From Modestobacter sp. (GTDB lineage: Bacteria; Actinomycetota; Actinomycetes; Mycobacteriales; Geodermatophilaceae): a stretch of DNA of 6,237 nucleotides. Made by a program: the position numbers and the translations under genes. The notes under the pieces are model-generated. The model was not told the origin of the DNA and did not search any database. It saw only the letters and a list, made by a program, of their open reading frames with translations. The stretch lies in NCBI GenBank assembly GCA_025963425.1, contig JAOPUQ010000408.1:1-6237 (forward strand). The letters run 5' to 3'. Of this stretch, positions 1 to 5,858 are shown in pieces. The stretch's first letter is position 1. The number at the start of each line of letters is the position of its first letter.

Positions 1-1
1 G

Positions 2-213
2 TGCGCCGTCGCGGGCCGGGTCGCCGCTGTCAACGGCGCCACCGTGGACAGCTGCACCGTGGCTGCCGGCGCGGTGGTCGAGGTCCGGGTGCGGGTCCCG
101 GTCCGGCTGGGCCCCGTCGGCGTGCTCGACGCGCACGGCAGGGCGCGGGCCGGCCCGGCGCCGCCCGGGGTCACCGGGGGAGCCGGGGACCGTTCGCAGC
201 CCGGACCCGGTAG
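2..213 (+). CDS. TadE-like protein of the helicase/secretion neighbourhood (Rv3654c-like), C-terminal part only
   Basis: Reading from base 2, the frame gives CAVAGRVAAVNGATVDSC, then a valine/arginine beta-rich stretch (VVEVRVRVPVRLG), then GRARAGPAPPG. This pattern of RVAA-NGA, a lone Cys, V-rich strands and a final ARAGP is what I know from the C-terminus of actinobacterial TadE-like pseudopilin-type proteins encoded beside a DECH helicase and Tad/Flp pilus genes. Such proteins are membrane-anchored by an N-terminal helix, which lies outside this window. Third codon positions are almost all G/C up to about base 178, supporting this frame. The gene's end is unclear: the frame has no stop until a TAG at 2300-2302, deep inside the opposite-strand helicase. 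Another frame has a TAG at 211-213, one base short of the helicase stop, so a one-base indel near the G run at 176-180 could explain it. The end given is that TAG. Family call is from recall of the pattern, not an alignment. Confidence 0.62.
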   Translation, partial: RRRGPGRRCQRRHRGQLHRGCRRGGRGPGAGPGPAGPRRRARRARQGAGRPGAARGHRGSRGPFAARTR

Positions 214-214
214 C

Positions 215-2866
215 TCAGAAGACCAGGTCGTCGCTCAGGTCCTCGGCGGGCTCACCGCCGGGCCCGCCGGTCCGGCCCCCGGAATCCCTCCGGTCGTCCG
301 AGCGCGCCGGGCGGACCCGGCCGCTCGCGCCGTCGCCGCGCCGGCTCAGCGACCGCCCGGAGGTCCGCGGAGGAACGGCCTCGGCGTCGGCCGGGAGGTC
401 GCGGGCTGCCTCGGCGACCGGGGACGGGGTTGCGTCCGGGAGCGCGTCCGCGGCCAGGTCCCGGCCGCCGTCGGTCTCCTCGTCCAGCTCCCGGTCCGCG
501 GCGGTGGCCAGCTCGTCCAGGACGACGTCGAGCACCCGGACCGCGCCGGCCTTGTCCAGCGGGTCGTTGCCGTTGCCGCACTTGGGCGACTGGACGCACG
601 AGGGGCACCCGGCCTCGCACTCGCAGCTGGCCACGGTCGCCCGGGTCGCCTGCAGCCACTGCCGCAGCACCGCGTACCCGCGCTGGGCGAAACCGGCCCC
701 GCCGGGGTGGCCGTCGTAGACGACGATCGTGGCCGCACCCGTGTCCGGGTGCAGCGCGGTCGACACCCCGCCGAGGTCCCAGCGGTCGCAGGTGGCCAAC
801 AGCGGCAGGATGCCGATCGAGGCGTGCTCGGCGGCGTGCAGCGACCCGGGCACCGAGACGTCGTCCAGGTCGGCCCGGGCGATGGCCCGCTCGTCGAAGG
901 TCAGCCACACCGCCCGGGTGCGCAGCTGCCGGGGAGGCAGGTACAGCGGGAACTCCGCGAGCACCTCGCCGGTGCCCAGCCGCCGCCGCTGGTAGGCCAC
1001 CACCTGGTTGGTCACGTCGACCACGCCGGTGTGCGCCGTCACCGTGCCCAGCCGTCGGGTGCGGTCGATCGCCACGATCGCCAGGTCGGTGACGTCCCGG
1101 GCCACCGTGGTCCACTCCGGGCTCTCCGGATGCACCACGGCGCAGGCGTCCGCCACGTCGAACTCGTCGACGACGTAGGTCTCGCCGCGGTGCACGTACA
1201 GTGCGCCGCCGTGCACGGTCGCGTGCGCCGCGCCCCCGTCCACGGTGCCGAGCAGCCGGCCGGTGGAGCCCTCGATGATCGACACGGGGGCGGCGCCGTC
1301 GCCGCGGATGTCCACGTCGGGGCGTCCGCGGCCGGCCCAGTAGAAGCCGGTCGGCCGCGACCGGAGCTGGCCGCCGGCGACCAGCTCGGCCACCTGCGCC
1401 TCGGCCGCTGCGCCACCGAACCCGGCCAGCTCCTCGGCGAGCAGCGGGAGCTCGGCGGCCGCGCAGCACAGCTGCGGCCCCAGCACGTAGGGGTTCGTCG
1501 GGTCGGTGACGGTGGCCTCGATCGGCCGGCCGAACACCGCCCGGGGGTGGTGGGCCAGGTAGTGGTCCAGCGGGTCGTCCCGGGCGATGAAGACCACGAG
1601 CGACTCCCGCTGCGCCCGCCCGGCGCGCCCGGCCTGCTGCCACAGCGACGCCAGGGTGCCCGGGTAACCGGCCAGCACGACGGCGTCCAGCCCGGCGATG
1701 TCGATGCCCAGCTCCAGGGCGTTGGTGGTCGCCACGCCGAGCAGGTCCCCGCTCGACAGCGCCCGCTCCAGCTCCCGGCGCTCCTCGGGCAGGTAGCCAC
1801 CCCGGTAGGAGTCCACCCGCGGCACCAGGTCGGCCCGGCCACGCTCGGCCAGGATCCGGCGGGCCTGGTCGGCGACGGACTCGGCGCTGCGGCGGGAGCG
1901 GACGAAGGCCAGCGTGCGGGCGCCCTGCTCGACCAGGTCGGCGAGCAGCCCGGCGGCGTCGGCGGCCGCGGAGCGGCGCAGCGGCGCGCCATGCTCCCCG
2001 GTGCGCTCGGTCAGCGGCGGTTCCCACAGCGCGAAGGTCGCCCCAGGCCGGGGGGAGCCGTCCTCGGTGACCGCGGTGACCGGCGCCCCCACCAGCCGGG
2101 AGGCCGCCGCGGCAGGGTCGGCGACGGTCGCCGAGGCGAGCACGAACACCGGGTCGGCGCCGTAGCGGCGGCAGATCCGGCGCAGCCGCCGCAGCACGTG
2201 CCCGACGTGCGAGCCGAACACCCCGCGGTAGGCGTGGCACTCGTCGATCACCACGTAGGCGACGCGGCGCAGCGTGCTCGACCACTTCTGATGGGCCGGT
2301 AGCACGCCGCGGTGCAGCATGTCGGGGTTGGTCACGATCCACCGCGAGTGGCGGCGGACCCAGTCCCGCTCCTCCATCGGGGTGTCCCCGTCGTAGGCGG
2401 CCGGCCGCACCGAGGGGTCGGCCAGGGCGGCCACCGAGGCCAGCTGGTCGCGGGCCAGCGCCTTGGTGGGCGCCAGGTACAGCACGCAGGCGCGGGGATC
2501 CTCGGCCAGCGCCGTCAGCGCCGGCAGCTGGTAGGCCAGCGACTTGCCCGACGCCGTCCCGGTGGCCACGACGACGTGCTGACCCGAGCGGGCCAGCTCG
2601 GCGGCGGCGAGTTGGTGGCTGAAGGGCGCGAGCACCCCCCGCTCGGCCAGGCGGCCGCGCAGCTCCGCGGCGACCCAGTCCGGCCACCCGGTGACCTGGG
2701 GCTCCCGGGCGGGCAGCCGGTGCACGTGGGTGACCGGGTCGTGCTCGGGGTCGGTGTCGGACAGCAGCGCCTCGAGCAGGTCCGCGCCCGGGAGCGCGAC
2801 GGGTGCGGCCCCGGTGGCCGCGCCCTGCCCGTCGGTCGCGACCGGGGAAGGGTGCAGCGACGTCAC
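215..2866 (-). CDS. DEAH/DECH-box ATP-dependent helicase with DUF1998 zinc-binding C-terminus (MrfA/YprA-Hrq1 type)
   Basis: An 883-residue superfamily 2 helicase, counted from the GTG at 2866. Motifs in order: Walker A GTASGKS (103-109), Ia APTKAL (132-137), II DECH (208-211), III SAT (245-247), V TTNALELGIDI (380-390), VI QQAGRAGR (410-417). The C-terminal domain carries a C-x-C-x3-C-x2-C cluster (Cys748, 750, 754, 757), the four-cysteine site of the DUF1998/MZB module seen in Bacillus MrfA (YprA) and yeast Hrq1, which unwind DNA 3'-5' and act in crosslink repair; that role is inferred here. The M. tuberculosis counterpart would be Rv3649. The last ~90 residues are low-complexity, Asp/Arg/Gly-rich, and end EDLSDDLVF. 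Start: an in-frame ATG at 2968 would add 34 Arg/Pro-rich residues and cross both intergenic dyads, so I prefer GTG 2866, although its GGAG (2869-2872) is only 2 nt away. It is convergent with the TadE-like gene and divergent from hppA. Confidence 0.93.
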   Translation of the reverse strand: MTSLHPSPVATDGQGAATGAAPVALPGADLLEALLSDTDPEHDPVTHVHRLPAREPQVTGWPDWVAAELRGRLAERGVLAPFSHQLAAAELARSGQHVVVATGTASGKSLAYQLPALTALAEDPRACVLYLAPTKALARDQLASVAALADPSVRPAAYDGDTPMEERDWVRRHSRWIVTNPDMLHRGVLPAHQKWSSTLRRVAYVVIDECHAYRGVFGSHVGHVLRRLRRICRRYGADPVFVLASATVADPAAAASRLVGAPVTAVTEDGSPRPGATFALWEPPLTERTGEHGAPLRRSAAADAAGLLADLVEQGARTLAFVRSRRSAESVADQARRILAERGRADLVPRVDSYRGGYLPEERRELERALSSGDLLGVATTNALELGIDIAGLDAVVLAGYPGTLASLWQQAGRAGRAQRESLVVFIARDDPLDHYLAHHPRAVFGRPIEATVTDPTNPYVLGPQLCCAAAELPLLAEELAGFGGAAAEAQVAELVAGGQLRSRPTGFYWAGRGRPDVDIRGDGAAPVSIIEGSTGRLLGTVDGGAAHATVHGGALYVHRGETYVVDEFDVADACAVVHPESPEWTTVARDVTDLAIVAIDRTRRLGTVTAHTGVVDVTNQVVAYQRRRLGTGEVLAEFPLYLPPRQLRTRAVWLTFDERAIARADLDDVSVPGSLHAAEHASIGILPLLATCDRWDLGGVSTALHPDTGAATIVVYDGHPGGAGFAQRGYAVLRQWLQATRATVASCECEAGCPSCVQSPKCGNGNDPLDKAGAVRVLDVVLDELATAADRELDEETDGGRDLAADALPDATPSPVAEAARDLPADAEAVPPRTSGRSLSRRGDGASGRVRPARSDDRRDSGGRTGGPGGEPAEDLSDDLVF

Positions 2867-2925
2867 CGCTCCACTGTCACACCTCGGCGCAAGGTGGCGC
2901 TGAGTGGGCCGGAACGCACGCACCG

Positions 2926-2941
2926 TGTGATTGGGATCACC
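2926..2941. promoter_or_regulatory. CRP/FNR-family-like operator in the helicase-hppA divergent region
   Basis: The sequence TGTGA-TTGGGA-TCACC has the exact spacing of the CRP consensus TGTGA-N6-TCACA, with one mismatch in the ten half-site bases. Actinobacterial cAMP receptor proteins (for example M. tuberculosis Rv3676) bind nearly the same motif. The centre lies 130 bp before the hppA ATG and 67 bp before the preferred helicase GTG, so it could act on either gene. No strong -10 hexamer is visible nearby (CATTAC at 2966-2971 is weak). A further TCACA half-site occurs at 2877-2881. Binding is inferred. Confidence 0.5.
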
Positions 2942-2949
2942 GATGGGTC

Positions 2950-2967
2950 TGGCGGTGGGCACCGCCA
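2950..2967. promoter_or_regulatory. 18-bp near-perfect dyad (possible operator)
   Basis: TGGCGGTG-GG-CACCGCCA has two exactly complementary 8-base arms around a 2-base centre. It begins 8 bp after the CRP-like site, in the intergenic DNA between the divergent helicase and hppA genes. A 2-nt spacer is too tight for a stable RNA hairpin loop, so a homodimeric DNA-binding protein is the more natural reading. I do not recognise the motif. Confidence 0.45.
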
Positions 2968-2992
2968 TTACGGCACAGTGCAGCCACGCCGC

Positions 2993-3022
2993 GACCGTCC
3001 CGGGTGCGAGCCCGGGCAGGTC
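2993..3022 (+). promoter_or_regulatory. hppA leader stem-loop
   Basis: GACC (2993-2996) pairs with GGTC (3019-3022), and CCCGGG (2999-3004) pairs with CCCGGG (3011-3016) around the loop TGCGAG, with a 2x2 internal loop between. This would form a ten-pair GC-rich hairpin in the probable 5' leader of hppA, 29 nt before its Shine-Dalgarno sequence. It lacks a U tract, so it is not a classical intrinsic terminator. Chance is possible in DNA this GC-rich. Confidence 0.3.
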
Positions 3023-3051
3023 CCGACACGTGTGTGACCCCGTCTCGCCGT

Positions 3052-3056
3052 GGAGG
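3052..3056 (+). promoter_or_regulatory. ribosome binding site of hppA
   Basis: GGAGG stands 7 nt before the ATG at 3064. It fixes that start in preference to in-frame codons further upstream, which would add a non-conserved Arg/Pro-rich extension. Confidence 0.85.
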
Positions 3057-3063
3057 ACCCCGA

Positions 3064-5325
3064 ATGCCAGACACCACGCTGTCCGGGGGCGACAACGCCC
3101 TCGTGGCGGTCGTCCTCGTCATCTCCCTGGCCGCTCTCGGCTTCGCCGTCTACCTGTCGCGGGCGGTCATCGCCGCCGATCAGGGGACGGCGAAGATGCA
3201 GGAGATCGCCAAGGCGGTGCAGGAGGGCGCCAGTGCCTACCTCCGACGGCAGTTCCGGACGCTGGCGGTCTTCGCCGCGATCGTCCTCGTGCTGCTGCTC
3301 CTGCTGCCCGTCTCCGACGGTGGGCTGGGCACCCGGCTGGGCCGCGCGGTGTTCTTCCTGCTCGGCGCCCTGTTCTCGGCGATGGTCGGCTTCATCGGGA
3401 TGACGCTGGCCACCCGCGCCAACGTCCGGGTGGCCGCGGCCGCGGCCGCGGGCGGGCACCGGCCGGCGTTCCGCACCGCGTTCCGCACCGGCGGGGTCTG
3501 CGGGATGATGACCGTCGGGCTCGGCCTGTTCGGTGCCTCGCTGGCGTTGCTGCTGTACCAGGAGACCGCGCCGGTGGTCCTCGAGGGCTTCGGCTTCGGC
3601 GGCGCACTGCTGGCCATGTTCATGCGGGTGGGCGGCGGCATCTTCACCAAGGCCGCCGACGTCGGCGCCGACCTGGTCGGCAAGGTCGAGGCCGGCATCC
3701 CGGAGGACGACCCGCGCAACGCCGCGACGATCGCCGACAACGTCGGGGACAACGTGGGCGACTGCGCGGGCATGGCCGCGGACCTCTTCGAGTCCTACGC
3801 GGTCACGCTGGTCGCCGCGCTCATCCTGGGTCAGGTCTTCTTCGGCGCCATCGGCATGGTGTTCCCCCTGGTCGTCGGCGCGATCGGGATCATCGCCTCG
3901 GTGGTGGGCGTCCTGGCCAGCAACCCCAAGGCCAACGACCGGTCCTGGATGGCGCCGATCAACCGCGGCTTCTTCACCTCCGCGGTCGTCTCCCTGATCC
4001 TGGTCGCCGCCGCCTCCTTCACCATCCTGCCGGCGATCTCCGACGGGCTGAACGTCTCGGTCAGCCCGCAGGTCCTCGGCTTCGTCTCGGTGCTGATCGG
4101 CATCGTGCTGGCGGCCGCCATCCAGCTGCTCACCGGCTACTTCACCGGGACGACGCGCAAGCCGGTCCGCGACGTCACCCGCAGCTCCCTGACCGGACCC
4201 GCGACGGTGATCCTTTCCGGTATGTCGCTGGGCCTGGAGTCCGCCGTCTACGCGGCACTGCTCATCGGTTCGGCCGTCTACGGCGCCTTCCTGATCGGTG
4301 GTGGTGCCGCCCTGTACGCCGTCGCGCTGGCCGGCTGCGGGCTGCTGACCACGGCCGGCGTGATCGTCGCGATGGACACGTTCGGACCGGTCAGCGACAA
4401 CGCCCAGGGGATCGCCGAGATGTCCGGGGACATCGACGAGGAGGGCGCCCAGGTGCTGACCGACCTCGATGCCGTCGGCAACACCACCAAGGCGATCACC
4501 AAGGGCATCGCGATCGCCACCGCCGTGCTGGCCGCGACCGCGCTGTTCGGCTCCTACAACGCCAGCATCGGCGTCGCCCTGGACGAGGCCGGCGCCACGC
4601 TCGGCAACGCCTTCACGCTGGTGTCCCCGAACAACGTCGTCGGTGCGGTCATCGGCGCCGCGGTCGTGTTCTTCTTCTCCGGCCTGGCGATCAGCGCCGT
4701 CTCCCGCGCCGCCGGCCGGGTGGTGTTCGAGGTGCGCGAGCAGTTCCGCACCCGGCCCGGGATCATGGACTACAGCGAGCGGCCCGACTACGGCGCCGTC
4801 GTCGACATCTGCACCAAGGACTCGCTGCGGGAACTGGCCACCCCGGGCCTGCTCGCCGTCCTCGCCCCGGTCGCCGTCGGCTTCGGCCTCGGGTTCGGCC
4901 CGCTGGCCGCCTACCTGGTGGGCGCCATCGCCACGGGCACGCTGATGGCGGTGTTCCTGGCCAACTCCGGCGGCGCCTGGGACAACGCGAAGAAGATGGT
5001 GGAGGACGGCGCCTACGGCGGGAAGGGCAGCGAGGCCCACGCCGCCACCGTCATCGGCGACACGGTCGGCGACCCGTTCAAGGACACCGCCGGGCCGGCG
5101 ATCAACCCGCTGATCAAGGTCATGAACCTGGTGGCGCTGCTCATCGCGCCGGCCGTCGTGGGGTTGACCGTCGGGGAGGACGCGAACACCGCCGTCCGGG
5201 TGCTCATCGCCCTCGTCGCGGTCGCGATCATCGTGGGATCGGTCGTGGTGAGCAAGCGCCGCTCGATCGTGGTGGGCGGCGAGAGCGACTCCACGGCGCC
5301 CCGGCTGAGCAGCAGCGCTTCCTGA
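3064..5325 (+). CDS. hppA: membrane-bound proton-translocating pyrophosphatase, K+-independent type
   Basis: A 753-residue polytopic membrane protein (family about 660-800 residues, 16 helices) that couples hydrolysis of cytoplasmic pyrophosphate to ion export. PPi/Mg-binding motifs are intact: DVGADLVGKVE (199-209; D199, K207, E209 form the D-x7-K-x-E signature), DNVGDNVGD (225-233) followed by DLFES (240-244), FGPVSDNAQG (440-449), WDNAKK (639-644) and GDTVGDPFKDTAGP (665-678), with K685 in the last core helix. The stretch GNTTKAITKG has Lys476 and Thr479, the residues that in this family replace alanines and remove the K+ requirement, so I infer H+ pumping without K+ activation. The first helix is about residues 12-32. 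An Ala run at 124-130 lies in a loop. The start is supported by GGAGG at 3052-3056. The gene appears monocistronic: divergent from the helicase and followed by a 132-bp gap with no convincing terminator. The CRP-like box upstream may link it to carbon/energy state. Confidence 0.97.
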   Translation: MPDTTLSGGDNALVAVVLVISLAALGFAVYLSRAVIAADQGTAKMQEIAKAVQEGASAYLRRQFRTLAVFAAIVLVLLLLLPVSDGGLGTRLGRAVFFLLGALFSAMVGFIGMTLATRANVRVAAAAAAGGHRPAFRTAFRTGGVCGMMTVGLGLFGASLALLLYQETAPVVLEGFGFGGALLAMFMRVGGGIFTKAADVGADLVGKVEAGIPEDDPRNAATIADNVGDNVGDCAGMAADLFESYAVTLVAALILGQVFFGAIGMVFPLVVGAIGIIASVVGVLASNPKANDRSWMAPINRGFFTSAVVSLILVAAASFTILPAISDGLNVSVSPQVLGFVSVLIGIVLAAAIQLLTGYFTGTTRKPVRDVTRSSLTGPATVILSGMSLGLESAVYAALLIGSAVYGAFLIGGGAALYAVALAGCGLLTTAGVIVAMDTFGPVSDNAQGIAEMSGDIDEEGAQVLTDLDAVGNTTKAITKGIAIATAVLAATALFGSYNASIGVALDEAGATLGNAFTLVSPNNVVGAVIGAAVVFFFSGLAISAVSRAAGRVVFEVREQFRTRPGIMDYSERPDYGAVVDICTKDSLRELATPGLLAVLAPVAVGFGLGFGPLAAYLVGAIATGTLMAVFLANSGGAWDNAKKMVEDGAYGGKGSEAHAATVIGDTVGDPFKDTAGPAINPLIKVMNLVALLIAPAVVGLTVGEDANTAVRVLIALVAVAIIVGSVVVSKRRSIVVGGESDSTAPRLSSSAS

Positions 5326-5347
5326 GCGGCACCCCCGGCCGGCGGTT

Positions 5348-5373
5348 TGTGGACGGGGTCTCCGGCTGTGGAC
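5348..5373. repeat. two TGTGGAC direct repeats, 19 bp apart
   Basis: TGTGGAC occurs at 5348-5354 and again at 5367-5373. The reverse complements with flanks (CCGTCCACA and TCGTCCACA) differ by two and one bases from the actinobacterial DnaA box TTGTCCACA. They lie between hppA and the ESX-like pair, about 30 bp before a TAGCGT -10-like element. They may be protein-binding sites or part of a recurrent intergenic motif; an origin is not supported. Confidence 0.4.
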
Positions 5374-5403
5374 GACGGCGCCCGAGCGGTGTCCCGGCCT
5401 TCC

Positions 5404-5409
5404 TAGCGT
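5404..5409 (+). promoter_or_regulatory. possible -10 element for the ESX-like gene pair
   Basis: TAGCGT fits TAnnnT and stands 48 bp before the GTG start at 5458, a sensible leader length. No -35 hexamer is visible 16-19 bp upstream, so the call rests on the -10 alone and on the gap that separates this gene from hppA. Confidence 0.3.
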
Positions 5410-5446
5410 CGCTGCGTCGGTTCCGTCCCGGGGCCGCGGCAACGCC

Positions 5447-5452
5447 GGGAGG
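5447..5452 (+). promoter_or_regulatory. ribosome binding site of the 107-residue gene
   Basis: GGGAGG ends 5 nt before the GTG at 5458 and supports that codon as the start. Confidence 0.75.
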
Positions 5453-5457
5453 CTCCC

Positions 5458-5781
5458 GTGTCCCACCTGATCTCCGTCCAGCTCGACGCCCTCGCCGTCC
5501 TGCTGGAGGAGCTGACCGCGCTGGGCCGGCAGCTGGCGGAGGAGGCGGAGCTCAGCGCTTCCACCGGCCGTTCGCTGGGGGAGGCGCTGAGCGGTGCGGT
5601 GGGCCTGGCCGCGGGGGACGTCGGTGCCGACTGGGCGGCGGTGGTGACCGCGCTGACTGCCCGGACGCTGGCCCTGGCCGCCACGCTGGACGTCGCCCTG
5701 GCCGCCTATCGCAGCGCTGATGCCGGGCTGGCCCGGGAGATCGGTGCCGGCCGCGCCGGGCCGGCCGCGGTGGCCCGGTGA
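5458..5781 (+). CDS. small helical protein, putative type VII secretion (WXG100/EspC-like) substrate
   Basis: A 107-residue protein starting at GTG behind GGGAGG. It has no signal peptide or membrane helix. The composition is Ala/Leu/Glu-rich and predicts two long amphipathic helices, about residues 5-32 and 58-95, with a Gly-rich middle containing GADWA (Trp59) where WXG100 proteins have their W-x-G turn. After helix two comes Y84-RSA-D88, matching the YxxxD/E export signal of ESX substrates. Length, helical hairpin, single Trp and YxxxD together suggest a WXG100/EspC-like partner protein that would leave the cell through a type VII system as a dimer with a neighbour. The W-x-G triplet itself is absent, so family membership is inferred, not seen. 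Its TGA overlaps a GTG (5778-5780) that begins the downstream frame, a layout typical of translational coupling. Nothing of the secretion machinery (EccA-E) lies in this window. Confidence 0.72.
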   Translation: MSHLISVQLDALAVLLEELTALGRQLAEEAELSASTGRSLGEALSGAVGLAAGDVGADWAAVVTALTARTLALAATLDVALAAYRSADAGLAREIGAGRAGPAAVAR

Positions 5782-5804
5782 CCGGCGCCGGGGTGCTTCC
5801 CTAG
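5778..5804 (+). other. interrupted 5' end of the downstream gene (8 codons, then in-frame TAG)
   Basis: A GTG overlaps the upstream TGA as GTGA, and the frame reads MTGAGVLP and then TAG at 5802-5804. The same frame continues open for 144 codons to the window edge with coding-like third positions. The simplest readings are a nonsense mutation in codon 9, a start codon lost at GTC 5805, or a truly later start. Confidence 0.4.
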
Positions 5805-5858
5805 GTCTCCGGCTGGAACGTCCCGCTGCTGCGCGGTGCGGTCGCCACCTTCGGCCTG

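Noticed and set aside
44..2302. A 752-codon plus-strand open frame opposite the helicase
   Set aside because: Beyond about base 180 it is low-complexity Arg/Gly/Pro/Val and mirrors the helicase codons; absence of stops is expected in antisense frames of such GC-rich DNA. Only its first part matches a protein family.
215..2866. Helicase with DUF1998 region as part of a DISARM-like defence system
   Set aside because: DISARM has separate drmA helicase and drmB DUF1998 genes with a methylase or PLD gene. Here one MrfA-type protein carries both regions and the neighbours are pilus and pyrophosphatase genes.
2867..2968. Upstream ATG start for the helicase at 2968
   Set aside because: It adds 34 non-conserved residues, sits inside the 18-bp dyad, and would place the CRP-like site within the coding sequence. 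Not fully excluded, since the preferred GTG has a tightly spaced ribosome site.
3430..3452. GGCCGC triplicate within hppA as a functional repeat
   Set aside because: It simply encodes an alanine run in a cytoplasmic loop and stays in frame.
5326..5366. Intrinsic terminator after hppA
   Set aside because: CCGGCCGG is a palindrome without a loop, and the GCCGG/CCGGC pairing across 5338-5366 is short with no U tract. Not convincing.
5348..5373. Replication origin from DnaA-box-like repeats
   Set aside because: Only two imperfect boxes, no AT-rich region and no dnaA, dnaN or parAB genes.
2931..5720. Very long open frames on both strands across hppA
   Set aside because: They are Arg/Gly/His-rich shadows of hppA, whose frame shows all catalytic motifs and a strong ribosome site.
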